Source: Cylindrobasidium torrendii FP15055 ss-10 | Taxonomy: Eukaryota; Basidiomycota; Agaricomycetes; Agaricales; Physalacriaceae | Direction of reading: 5' to 3' | DNA: 14,001 nucleotides | Assembly (NCBI GenBank): GCA_000934385.1 | Contig: KN880871.1 | Span: 1 to 14,001, forward strand | Shown here: positions 1 through 9,095 of the stretch, in pieces | Layout: every line of letters starts with the position of its first letter | Numbering within the stretch: the stretch's first letter is position 1 | The notes under the pieces: model-generated | Database searches by the model: none | What the model was told of the DNA's origin: nothing | What the model saw: the letters and a program-made list of their open reading frames with translations, nothing else | Position numbers and translations under genes: made by a program

Positions 1-560
1 AAACCTAGGTCAACTATAGGTATACCAATGGTCATTCATAGGTTCACTTAATGGTAGCCTAAGAGCACTCTTAGGTCTAATAAAGGTCATGATATTCTAG
101 GTATAAGCAACTCTAAGACAGCATTCACACAAAAGATAAAAGGTGTAAATCTCAATTTATTGGGTAGTTATCAAAGTTATACACTACTATATAAGTATTA
201 TATGTGATTCTCAAGCCACAGGCTTGCTTTGGGGATATAACCCTATGATATTTATATGTAGAGAGTATGCCAAAGGTACTGGCATACCCGATCTGCAATC
301 AGTTCGAAATATAATTATAATCCTGAGGAGTTATGGGGTGATCGGGGTGGGGGCCAGTGTGGCGCCAGCTGATCAAGCAGGGCACGATGAGGTAGACGAA
401 AGTGAGGAAACCTGACTCCAGTGCATATTTAAGAGTATAGCTAGTATGTATACACTATTATTAAGTATTCTTAGTTGTAGGGTAGATGCTGAGGTGCATT
501 CTCGCATGCAAGTCAGCAATAGCGCGCATCCGCTTCCTCTGACCTATGACCAGGCATGTA
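1..560. other. AT-rich non-coding stretch, no gene recognised
   Basis: This stretch is markedly more AT-rich than the genes to the right and contains only short open frames with no recognisable protein features. A frame at 224-415 (63 codons) exists, but its composition looks random. Two similar AT-rich strings occur around 178-200 and 448-470, both reading roughly ATACACTA followed by AAGTATT, which hints at decayed repeat material. No promoter, RNA gene or complete mobile element is visible. Confidence 0.5.
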
Positions 561-566
561 ATATTC

Positions 567-905
567 ATCATGTTCTGTATATAGGTAGTTGAAATTAAAA
601 GATATCATTTGGAAGTACAATGAAAGCAGTTGAGGGTGGATGGTAAAGCCTTGTATTGATTAATGTTGTAGGTAGCCAGGTTGCGTATGCCCGCTCGTAT
701 ACTGCACATACTACGCCAACACTTGATGTCAAGATTGAACCAAACATGCTTTAAGATACATTGCGGCTACGGAATATATCTCTCACGTAAATATCTCTGA
801 GCCTATGAACTTGGAGTTTTGTCTCACGATACATGTTCGTCTGCGTATGCCCGTTATTCTTGATCGGGAACTCACACAGGGAGTCAACGTGTCAGCCGTC
901 TATCA
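567..905. repeat. Diverged tandem block, copy A
   Basis: Copy A begins ATCATGTTCTGTATATAGGTA, contains AAAAGATATCATT, then GCGTATGCCCGC at 683 and GCGTATGCCCG at 843, and ends near GTCAGCC at 891-897. The same landmarks recur in the same order in copy B about 330-380 nt downstream, with many substitutions and indels between. Read on the minus strand, the motif gives a Ser/Asn-Gly-His-Thr peptide, and the 843 part also gives a YRETKL-like peptide resembling TREMKL in the neighbouring minus-strand gene. The block may therefore be decayed coding sequence of that family. Confidence 0.6.
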
Positions 906-948
906 AAGTTGTAGTGGCTGCAGCAGCAAGTAAGCGAAGGTCTTTCTA

Positions 949-1240
949 ATCATGTTCTTTATATAGGTAATTTAAATCAAAAGATATCATTCCAAGGTAC
1001 ATCAACGTCCGGTGTGAGCAAGTTGCGTATGCCCGCTCTTGTAGTGTACGTACTGCACCGACACCTATCAACAATTTGTAGCCTTACATAGTTGATTGTA
1101 TGTTATGAATACAGAATATATCTTATGTGTGTCCATCAACTTGAAGTCTGATCTCGCGGTACATCGTCTTTGCATGTGCCCGCTATTAATCCTGATCAGG
1201 ACCTCACCCGGGAGTCAAGTCGTCAGCCACCTATTGGACT
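949..1240. repeat. Diverged tandem block, copy B
   Basis: Copy B begins ATCATGTTCTTTATATAGGTA, repeats AAAAGATATCATT, GCGTATGCCCGC (1025-1036), a degenerate GCATGTGCCCGC (1172-1183) and the GGGAGTCAA/GTCAGCC end (to about 1228). It lies immediately 3' of the minus-strand gene ending at 1275. Minus-strand translation shows KSGHTQ and, in another frame, TMYREIRLQV, both matching copy A and loosely matching the adjacent gene. Stops and frame changes show it is not an intact gene. Confidence 0.6.
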
Positions 1241-1274
1241 CGCAATGGCTGAAAGAGCAACAAACAAAGGTAGA

Positions 1275-1752
1275 TTACGCCCAAACGGTGCCGGAATGAA
1301 CATAAGTAGTAGCTACAGGATGGAACCACCGCTTCGACTGATGGTCAGCAATCCACGCGACCCCGTACGCCGTGTGCCCACTCGTCTTGAGGTCTCCCTC
1401 CTTGGTACAAAGAACATGTGCAGTCGCAAATAAGCGGCAGTCACGGCTGTAAAAGTGAACCGTCCAATGCCAGTCGTGGAGCTTCATCTCACGCGTGTAA
1501 GATCGATGAGGTCTCTTGCTGGAAATGGGTCAGAGGATACGCGAACGGGCAAACGAAGTGTACTTACGCAATGACAACATGACGCGCCGCACGCAGCATG
1601 TTAAGACGCTCGAACTCGACGTATGCAGCATCGAAGATCGGACGGACCAACGAAAGGTCGATTTTTCCACCGGGAGTGCACATTATCCACTCTGCCAATC
1701 CAGCGGGGTCGTACATTGGCGTCTGAGCGATGGTCCATCGTTGCAAAGGCAT
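1275..1752 (-). CDS. Uncharacterised protein, two exons (possible relic)
   Basis: Exon 1 is 1752-1568 and exon 2 is 1518-1275. The 49-nt intron 1567-1519 has donor GTAAGT, branch site CTCTGAC and acceptor TTTCCAG. Joining them gives 142 residues without a break, and this canonical intron is the main reason for believing the gene. The protein is rich in Trp, His and aromatics. Landmarks are DPAGLAEW near residue 16, an amphipathic stretch FDAAYVEFERLN at 40-51, YTREMKLHDWHW after the junction, and SGHTAYGVAW plus DHQSKRW near the C-terminus. I recognise no family. The ATG at 1752 follows a strongly pyrimidine-rich tract, typical of a basidiomycete promoter, but an unrecognised upstream exon is possible because an acceptor-like CGACCAG sits 10 nt before it. 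Diverged copies of its 3' half appear in the neighbouring non-coding DNA, so this may be one surviving member of a decaying family. Confidence 0.6.
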
Positions 1753-3130
1753 TGGTGTACACTGGTCGCAGAGAAAAGGAGAAACGATGTGAAATGAACA
1801 ACAAAGAGGCGAAGAGGACAGAGCAACGCGAGGAACCTGTGTACGGACACACGCAAAGCAGCACACGGAATAGGGAGAGGCAATCTCCGTCAGCCGCGCA
1901 ATGTGCAGCAACCAACGACGGGATTGTACGAGAGTGGAATTGATGAGGGGACAAAGAGGGTATTGTCCGACGGATGGTACGCGGACGGGGTAGGGAATCG
2001 AAAGGAATCGCACACAAAGCGCAGATGGAATACGAATGTCGTTGTGAGCGTTAAAGAGACCTGCGTGATGATACGGTCAGACACGTCGCAGGACAGGAAA
2101 CGAGTGGCAGACGCGATAGCAGGAGCACGGCCAAAGGCACGTGTGTGTCTGAATCGCTCGATTCCAAGATATTCGGAAGATGGGAGGAAGGAGTGTGCTT
2201 ATGGAATAGAAGTAGATGTGGTGTGGAAAGGTGATAGAGGAAAGAAAGAGGAGCGGACGTACGATGCAGCCTGCCTGTGCAAAACGTTGACCCTCCCTCG
2301 TACACCTGAAACCCAACGCTAAAATATGTCCGCGTGTTGCGTATGGTCCTCCTGGAAGCGTCGAAACTGGTCTTTGATGACTGTTTGCGGAGGTGACGGT
2401 GGTGGGGAAAGAAGCAATGAAAACTTCCGTCGATTGCGTACGCGCGTACACTTGGATCGTGCCTGACCCGGCGCCGGAACAGATTAGTATCAGCTTTGGC
2501 GCCTATTCTTCGATTGCCGCCGGGCGTCTATTCTACATGCGAATTCTCTGTACGCCGTGTGCACATGCGTCCGCACTCTTCATGCTTATTCCGACATAAG
2601 CACTAGCATTGACTTCATGCGCCCCTGGCCATGTTTGGACGCGTATGTCCGCACGGAGCTTTGCGCCTACCGCTTTGTGAGGAATGTACGTGCGGCTTAA
2701 GCAAGTCCACTCGTCCGCTTCCGACTTAGTTAAAAGGCTTACCACTTTGGCCGTCCTAGAGCATGCTCACAGCAAATCTTTGCTCATTGAGTGTAGCCGA
2801 TACCCAATGTACGCGCATACGCTTTATACGTTCTCGACCAACTTCTCACTGATTAATGTCTGGTATCAATCTTTTTGTAGTTGTAGTCCCAGCATCTAAT
2901 ATTCCTTGAAGCTGCTATCTGAAGATATGTATTCCTCTGACGTTTGTTCACGGCCAGAGGTTGCACCTTTCGCACGTCCGTGATTGTCAGCCGATATCAT
3001 TGCTTTGCTTGACTATCTTATCTACTACATGACCGTATACGCAACACACTTTAAAGATTCCACACACGCTGTACCCCTTTCGCCTATTATTATTCTTACC
3101 TTCCTTCACCGCATTCATTTGACATTGAGC
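1753..3130. other. Non-coding gap; no supported gene
   Basis: From 1753 to about 2330 the minus strand is pyrimidine-rich, which keeps several frames open by chance (for example 1903-2322 plus and 2077-2451 minus), but none shows protein-like composition or consistent splice sites. From 2330 to 3130 only short frames occur. Degenerate relatives of the GCGTATGCCCGC motif are seen at 2641-2652 (GCGTATGTCCGC). I see no RNA gene or mobile element. Confidence 0.45.
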
Positions 3131-3213
3131 TAACGTGCATACGTCCACCTCCCAAAATGATCGGTCGTATTGCCCTCAGTCTTGGATGAAAGCGTATGCC
3201 CGCACACGACTGT
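3131..3213 (-). repeat. Decayed copy of the GCGTATGCCCGC repeat family
   Basis: The segment runs from CTAACGTGCATAC to GCGTATGCCCGC followed by ACACGACTGT. On the minus strand it translates to VVCGHT, then after eleven residues DH-x-x-RW, then a TAG stop. The adjacent intact gene at 1275-1752 has SGHT followed at similar spacing by DH-x-x-x-RW. This suggests a decayed paralogous coding fragment rather than a regulatory site. A sister copy lies at 3395 and another at 4926. Confidence 0.5.
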
Positions 3214-3394
3214 CACAAATCTGAATCAACCATACAGACACCGATTCCAAGTACATGCGCCGATCTTTTCCAACAATGTCTGTAGTTAAGACACGTTCTT
3301 CATATTTCCTGTGTCACGCTTATGCAAATGCAAGCCAACACACATACACTAACTATTCCTTGATCTCCTGGGCTTGTCCCTGCAAGTCCAACAT

Positions 3395-3416
3395 ACGTAT
3401 GGCCGCACACGACTGT
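3395..3416 (-). repeat. Second local copy of the VVCGHT-encoding motif
   Basis: ACGTATGGCCGC followed by ACACGACTGT repeats the 3192-3213 sequence with two substitutions. On the minus strand it again encodes VVCGHT. Flanking similarity is poor, so only the core is annotated. Confidence 0.5.
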
Positions 3417-3733
3417 AGATAAAGACACGATGGCCACACAATGTGCATACACACACGGTAACAGTGCATCTCTCGACCTCTGCCTCTGCCGCGTTGCTTC
3501 TACCTCCGAGAGTTTGATTAGAAGGCCAGAAAACCTGCGTTCAAAGTGTCCTCGAGCACACATATGTTGCACACTACACGTTCCTCAACCATCATTCACA
3601 CAACCTTCCCCGCATACCCATTCGTCAAATTACCTCTCAATTGCCGTATTCACTTCACTCCACGACCCACGGTAGTTATTGATCATCGGTCACGTCGGAA
3701 ACCTGTCAAGTCATCACCCCTGCACTCTCTGTG

Positions 3734-3740
3734 TATATAA
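3734..3740 (+). promoter_or_regulatory. TATA box of the 3779-4579 gene
   Basis: TATATAA lies 39 nt upstream of the ATG, after a pyrimidine-rich stretch, leaving room for a very short 5' leader. It is the clearest core promoter in the window and supports the chosen start codon. Confidence 0.6.
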
Positions 3741-3778
3741 CCCAGCCTTGCTGTTGACACACACATCCATCACCATCC

Positions 3779-4579
3779 ATGGCCTCCACCGCTGAACAAC
3801 ATTCTCGTCTTCGTTATGAGGTCGTGTCATTGCGCCGCCTGTTGCTGCCTTGGATCGCGAGACTTCTTGTACGCGAAGACGGTCTAATGCTCCTGTTGCA
3901 GGGCAACGAGCATATCACGCCCCGCACACAGAGGGAACTCAGCCGCAGCCAGGCCGTCGTTCTCCAGGACAAGCGCCCACCCTCAATTGAGACCTTCTGG
4001 GTTCCAATCTACCAGGCTGTCTACCAGACGGTGGTATGTGGTTTTTCATAATCGTTCGCTGCGCTATCATTTCATTTCTCTTCATTCTCAATCTCTTCCC
4101 CAGGATTGGTTTCACAACACCATATCCGAAGACGACGATGATGCCACGGCACTCGAGTTGGAGGTTGTCAAGGTGCTCGCGTACATGCTCTCTGAGTGGC
4201 CATTTCCCGTCAATGGCATCTTCACCAGGCCAAATCCCATGCTTCCGGACAACGAACTCGCACGTGTGCGGCAGATGGCGCCGACCGAGGTGTGGGCCCA
4301 TGTCAGGCATCGCATCCATCTCAACCCCGACTACATGCTCGAGGTTCTGGTGATTCCAAGGCTCTTCGTTTCAATGCACATTGCTGATCCTGCGTATAGG
4401 ATCATGCAGCACGTACACTGATGCTCCGCTCGTACGAGGACGAAGCATTTAGGCCAGTGAAATATGTACCATCAGGAGCTGGTCCGCAGACAACAATCGC
4501 GCATGTAGAAGAGGTCAAGCGTCTTGAGAATGCAGTTAGGGTAATGATCCGGAAAACACCTGCTGGCCCCAGCAAGTGA
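3779..4579 (+). CDS. Uncharacterised 223-residue protein, three exons
   Basis: Exons are 3779-4033, 4104-4393 and 4453-4579. Intron 1 (70 nt) has donor GTATGT and a pyrimidine-rich end TTCCCCAG. Intron 2 (59 nt) has donor GTATAG, CACTGATG as branch site and acceptor TTTAG. Without the second splice the frame stops at a TGA at 4420; splicing there restores a coding-looking C-terminus with PVKYVPSGAG and HVEEVKRLE. The protein starts MASTAEQ, has a hydrophobic/basic N-terminal helix region (RRLLLPWIARLL, about residues 19-30) and an acidic SEDDDD patch just after intron 1. A likely all-helical middle follows, with WPFPVNGIF and HLNPDYMLEVL. No signal peptide, catalytic motif or known domain is evident. 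The start is supported by a TATA box 39 nt upstream. I do not recognise the family. Confidence 0.75.
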
Positions 4580-4607
4580 CACACCAAGTTTGTACGGTAG
4601 CTAATGA

Positions 4608-4613
4608 AATAAA
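4608..4613 (+). terminator. Possible polyadenylation signal
   Basis: AATAAA occurs 29 nt after the stop codon of the three-exon gene, a sensible distance for a cleavage/polyadenylation signal. Fungal signals are loosely conserved, so this is only suggestive. Confidence 0.35.
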
Positions 4614-5207
4614 CTCTGCGGAATGAATGCCGTTCGAAGGGATCAATGTAGTTCTTCATGCACTGGTGATAGAAAAATAAACATGCAAGTCTTGAATGCG
4701 GGTTCCCTAACGGCCTTACGATATCATGAGATAGACAGTTGAGCAATGAAAACAATGTATCATACCTGAACAAGGCTAGCAATATGTATGTGAGAGTATT
4801 TGGCTAGACAATCATATAAGTCATACATTCCCGTATATTCTAAACCATTGGAAGAGTCAACGACACAGTGCCCACTTGCCAGCGATCATTCCCTCCGTCT
4901 TCGTGTGGCCTATCTCTTTAATATTCAACTAACGTGCATACATTTATACTCCGAACATCATCTTGTGACTACTTTAGCGTGTACGCTTACATCAGTCTGG
5001 TCTGCCTCTGCTGATCAGAAGCGAGTGTTCGCACACAGTCACTTATAAATTTCGACCCAACGAGTTGCGGATTCCAATGCGACAATGAATCGTTGCCTCT
5101 TCTTCGGAGCGTGCACTCGCATGTACGAAGCCGTCATATATTAAATACACTACAAATGGCGCACAATCCAATACAGTTACTAAGCCAATGAGCATAATAC
5201 ACAAAGA
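4614..5207. other. Intergenic gap between convergent genes
   Basis: This lies between the 3' ends of the plus-strand orphan and the minus-strand TET-like gene. No frame in it shows splice support or protein-like composition. Its right half contains a repeat relic at about 4926-5045. Confidence 0.45.
4926..5045 (-). repeat. Relic of the VVCGHT repeat family
   Basis: The left end CTAACGTGCATAC matches the left end of the 3131-3213 copy, and the right end TTCGCACACAGTCAC corresponds to its GCACACGACTGTCAC. Minus-strand translation of the right end gives VTVCEHSL, compared with VTVVCGHTL in the 3192 copy. The copy is heavily mutated, and the assignment rests on these two shared ends. Confidence 0.35.
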
Positions 5208-6719
5208 TTAACCTTTGAACAAATGCGACGGCTTAATGTGAATAGCAGGGTCGCTCTTCCTGCGAGCGGCCTGAATCGCATCCACACCCCTCTTTGTTAG
5301 TTGAATGGAAGTACCAAAACGAGTCGCATTGGGTGGCTCGGAGCCCATCAGAGTACCATGAGGGTCCTCCTTCCCGCGCCACATGATTTCGACAAGCCCC
5401 TTTGCCCTAGTAGATATGTGTGAGTGGGATACACGACGCTAAGCGCGTACGGACGTACTTCTGAAATCGGACTCCCATGTTATACTCCCCCCAAACAAAT
5501 TCCCCACCAGGGATACAGTCATGGTCGAAGGCCGGATTCAGGCGAAAGACGATGCGACTCTTACCATCGACCTCGGCAGTGAACTCCTCAGCTACCCACC
5601 ACCACCCGTAGGCAAGAGAACAGAAGTCGTTGTCACGGTGAAGGGCGTTCGCAAAGTCCCTCCTCGTAATTGTGAGCGAGTTCGCACCGGTGTACTCAGT
5701 TGGCTCGCCCACCCAGGTCCAATTGGCAAACGAGGGAATGTTATGTCTAGATAGTTCAGCCCTCCACTATGACGGTGCATAGGACGTTGCTTACTCTGCG
5801 GCGACAGCTTCCATAGTAGCCATAGGCCCAGGGAGGAAGGAGCCAAATGCGTTCATGTACTCCGATCTCACCAACTCCAGCTGACCAGAGGTCTCTTGTT
5901 CGATGACGCTGAAAGGATTGCGTTAGACGTGTCAGGGTCAGCACAACATAGAGACGTACCCCCCCATTTCGCCTTTTTTGGAGGCGTAACGCGACACCGT
6001 GGTGTTGGGTTCCTGCGAAAGGTGCCACCCCATCCCGTACATCTCACCTTTTCCTTTGAATTTCTGGTCCTTAGCGGACGCCCCGCCGTTCATGGACTGC
6101 AACAGCTAAACGTGAATGCCTTCGCCAGAAAAATGAGCGCGCACACGTACCGCATTGTTCCCAATGCTCTGCATCATTGTAGTGTGCTCCATGAGTATCT
6201 CCATGACCTTGCGCTGGTTTGAGGTGACCTTCTCCCATGGACTGCTTTATGTCAGGTCGTGTCTGGAAGGTAGGCATGGAAATGAACATACGTTATGCGA
6301 ACCGCCATTGGCAGCGCACGATCGTCCAGCATGCCATACGTGACACCTGGTTCAGAAATCCAGGTAAAGTCCTGAAACTCGGGCATGGACGCATCGAGCG
6401 GCCTTCCAAGGCGCTTTTGCTTCGCCTCGATCCTTGTGAAGGTGTCCGGGCTGCGACGAATGTCGTACAGTTTGACCGTATTCCCAATGAGATTTGAAAC
6501 TGTCTGGAAATCCGAATCAGTGAAAACCAGACGTGTGAAATTGATATGCATACCTCCAGAGGCATGAAGGTCGCGGGCTTGGGGAGATAATCCGGACGCC
6601 CATCCTCATTCACGCTGCTCCCGACCACGACTTGCTCTCCGCTAGCAATATCGGTTAGAATAGCCTTCAACGAAAAGCAAATCATACCTCAAAATACTAT
6701 ATTTCTCTTTGGAGGGCAT
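5208..6719 (-). CDS. TET/JBP-like 2-oxoglutarate/Fe(II) dioxygenase
   Basis: Exons are 6719-6688, 6641-6554, 6503-6292, 6241-6151, 6096-5960, 5908-5795, 5746-5459 and 5406-5208. All seven introns are 46-54 nt with GTATGN, GTACGT or GTAAGC donors; most have CTNAY branch sites. The joined frame is 386 residues. The C-terminal half carries a double-stranded beta-helix dioxygenase signature: ALHRDND gives the Fe-binding HxD (His261, Asp263), followed by AYGWWW, GGEFVWGEY and GLVEIMWRGKEDPHGTL (distal His337), then TRFGTSIQLT (Arg350, the expected 2-oxoglutarate-binding residue 13 after the His). Known family members oxidise methyl groups on DNA bases (5-methylcytosine in TET, thymine in JBP); substrate here is inferred, not shown. 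The motif order matches the Tet-like 2OG-Fe(II) oxygenase domain expanded in agaricomycetes. The N-terminal 200 residues are less distinctive. All key residues are present and the frame is intact, so the enzyme is probably active. It is third in a head-to-tail minus-strand run. Confidence 0.85.
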
Positions 6720-6761
6720 CTTAAGCTCAGCGTGGTTCGTCTGCCTGCTTGCTTGGTCCTT

Positions 6762-6767
6762 CTTATA
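6762..6767 (-). promoter_or_regulatory. TATA box of the TET-like gene
   Basis: On the minus strand TATAAG lies 43 nt upstream of the ATG at 6719, which supports the short first exon as the true start. The whole spacer to the next gene's stop codon is only 227 nt (6720-6946), so the promoter must lie within it. Confidence 0.5.
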
Positions 6768-6946
6768 CCTCGACACGTCTGATTTCTCAGCGCGTGCTCA
6801 TTTAGTGCTCATAGTGTGCTCACTCTTATGACATCCTTTGCACTGATCATGTGGCTTGGGAGATTCCCCGGATGACCTAGGATCCAGGCTTCTCATTTTC
6901 CGTCACCATCTTCCTTCATCATTGTTTATATAATACCTGTAAGCCA

Positions 6947-8904
6947 CTATACTATCATTCCCGAAGCTTTGAGCCCACGGCTGAGTGCGTTTGCAAACTC
7001 AAATTCGGTCCGGAGATCTCTCAGGTAGAGTTCGTGCGGCCCACTCTCAGCCTCCGTCACCGTGTAGCACACCTTCCCCTCCTCATCCTCAATGAGACCA
7101 ATGTGAATGGCACACAAAACATGCATACTTCGCAGATACCTTGCTAGTTGGGCCTCACGCACCACCAGCTGGTAGTACACAGACTTCGCAAACGCCTGGA
7201 TGTCAGTCAAACCCGCGCCACCATCATAGTTCAAAGGATTGATCCAGTCGTTCGCATCCCTAGAAATATTCAGAGCTCCACTACGGTCTGACAGCAATCC
7301 CACTTACACGACGTCGCAGAGGCGTCGAGCGCCCAGCACGCCTATAACGTGTCGGTCACCAACGTCGTCCAATCCATGGTAGACGACTTGGTTAAGTTTC
7401 GCATGAACAAAGAGTGCCATCACCTGACCGTACACTGGAAGCAGAGGGTTTTTCCTTTGTGCAAAGTATGCGCCCCGATGGAATGCCTCCATCGCCCCGT
7501 CTGCCTCCCACGCGGATGACAATGATTCCGTACATTCGGTCCATGTCTCGCTGGAATGAAGCGAGGTTCTCCGTTGGATGAGCAATCCACGCTGTAGACA
7601 AGACGTGATCGATGACCATTGGGTGATGCGAACCTCTGGATATGTGCGCCCACCCGCTGCCCAAACGGCCTCCGCAACCATGTGTTCCTTTGTTACCATA
7701 GTCAGCAGTGAACATGAACGCAAATGAAAAGACGCGTAGATACCTTTCCACCCGCGATTAGGCCATCCATGAGCCATCCGCCGTACGCTGGGAATATCGA
7801 GATGTTCTCATCGTACAGACGCTGGCTACCCTTCATCACTGCATGCCAGTTAAAGTCGTTGGCATCCATCGTGCTTTATCAGTCTGCATCAGCTCTCATT
7901 AATCGAATACATGTATGGTAGGCGTACCTGTGAGTACAGGTATTCGCCAAAAAGATTGCACTGAACGGTTCCTCATCCCAACCCCGTTCCAGTGACCTGG
8001 TGAACGCACGCTCATCGACAAGCACAACCTTCTTCCCCTCCATGAGCCACAGGACGGGAACAGACATCTGGAGTGTGTTCATGCTATCGCATTGGGGGTA
8101 TGCTAAATCACTCACCCACTCCCACATCCAGCATCCAATCTTATCGGCATGGCTCTCCATTGCATTGCGGTCAAGGTGCAACAAATCCGCATTACCGAAA
8201 GCGACGATGGCATCCCACACACGTTGAACACCCGCGGGCTGCTGTTTTTGGTCCAGCTCGATATACACCCAGTCATCTGGCATGCTACGGCATTGCTCGA
8301 GAGTCAGGCGGCGTGTAAGTTGAAATCTCCCTTGCCCATGTCCAGTGCAGGGACATACGAAGAGAATGGACGAAGATGCCAGCGGGATAGACGAAGACGC
8401 AAGCGGGATAGATGACGACGCGAGCGGGATAGACGAAGACGGCAGCGGGATAGACGAAGACGGCAGCGGGATAGACGAAGATGCCAGCGGGTTAGACGAA
8501 GATGCTATCGGGACCATCCCTATTCCAGACGTTCGACCAGCTGGCGGGGCGTTCGAGTCTTTCTCCGCCTTCAAGTTGGTGGCTGCCGTGGTGGCTACGC
8601 CTTCGGGTTTTGCGTTCTCATTCCGCGAGGCTGCGAGCGCCATTTCCATCAATGTGGGACGGCGAGGGTTCACCGTTCCGGGGGGTGGCGTTGTCTTCGA
8701 TAAGCGACGCGTAGCAAGCAAGGCCTCCCTCATCAAACTCCGTCTGGATTGTGGTTCATCTTGAGCCGGTTCTTCAGCTTCCACTGGTGTTGGGCGTGTT
8801 GCTGCAAGCAGCATAGCCATAGTGGGAGGCCTTCTTTCCGGCACAGTCTCAGGCATTGGTCCTGGACGTCCATCCATCTGCGAGCATTCATAGTTATAGA
8901 CCAT
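6947..8904 (-). CDS. Uncharacterised 583-residue protein, paralogue of 12042-13538
   Basis: Exons are 8904-8116, 8067-7928, 7873-7744, 7687-7308 and 7259-6947, with introns of 48, 54, 56 and 48 nt. The 48-nt first intron (GTGAGT...CTCCAG) is in frame but removed here because the paralogue has an intron at the same place (CW-x-W-x-W before SVPV). Residues 1-130 are low-complexity with three copies of an RR-x-x-M-x-x-A-LLA-T-R motif. Residues 132-180 are tandem SSSIPLA/P repeats. The conserved part starts at ILFV-x-P (180) and continues through CWMWEW, SVPVLWLMEG, a Trp-rich middle and a C-terminal WINP...VYYQLVVRE domain. No catalytic motif or known domain is recognised. Within exon 4 the similarity to the paralogue switches frame and returns (about 7505-7625), although the annotated frame has no stop. 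The start could also be the Met at residue 10. Confidence 0.7.
8366..8512 (-). repeat. 21-nt coding minisatellite, seven units
   Basis: Seven consecutive 21-nt units, core ATAGACGAAGACG followed by GCAGCGGG on the plus strand, with few substitutions. On the minus strand they encode the heptapeptide SSSIPLA/SSSIPLP in the N-terminal region of the orphan gene. Unit length is a multiple of three, so copy-number change would not break the frame. Confidence 0.9.
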
Positions 8905-9095
8905 ACTGCTTATCGATCCAATATGCTCTCACATCGTTCGTGTCTTCACACATGTTAGTCTGCGGTCAAAGAGCACCATGATCTTATAACATCAATCCCA
9001 ATATGGCGATGTGGAATAAACAGAGCCAAACGGCACTGCGGTGGTAATCGTAAGCGCGTTCCAATACTTGCATAAAGTCCCAAAAAATATAGTAG

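Noticed and set aside
1275..1752. Homology of this protein to the C-terminal domain of the two-member orphan family
   Set aside because: Both have a Trp-x-x-x-x-Pro region before an amphipathic helix, but the match is too weak by eye to claim.
1903..2322. Plus-strand frame of 139 codons
   Set aside because: Composition reflects purine bias only. There is no domain, no splice signal and no promoter, and overlapping frames are equally open.
4402..4782. Minus-strand frame of 126 codons
   Set aside because: It overlaps the spliced third exon of the plus-strand gene and AT-rich trailer, with no independent support.
5521..5754. Plus-strand frame of 77 codons
   Set aside because: It lies antisense to exon 7 of the TET-like gene, which carries the HxD motif.
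5767..5794. 28-nt intron ending GTCATAG in the TET-like gene
   Set aside because: It is too short and gives the wrong frame. The acceptor CTATCTAG gives a 48-nt intron with a CTGAAC branch site and restores the frame.
7275..7307. Short intron ending at CCGTAG in the 6947-8904 gene
   Set aside because: It would be under 35 nt, below the usual minimum. Acceptor TTTCTAG 48 nt from the donor gives the correct frame (VDANDWINP).
8288..8350. Possible 63-nt in-frame intron (GTATGT...CTCGAG) after SSSILF
   Set aside because: The paralogue encodes VLFVIP at the matching place, so the LFV-x-P codons that such an intron would remove are coding. The acceptor is also weak.
8345..8764. Long plus-strand frame of 139 codons with DEDASGI repeats
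   Set aside because: It is the reverse of the minisatellite in the orphan gene. The minus strand has matching introns and a paralogue; the plus frame has neither.
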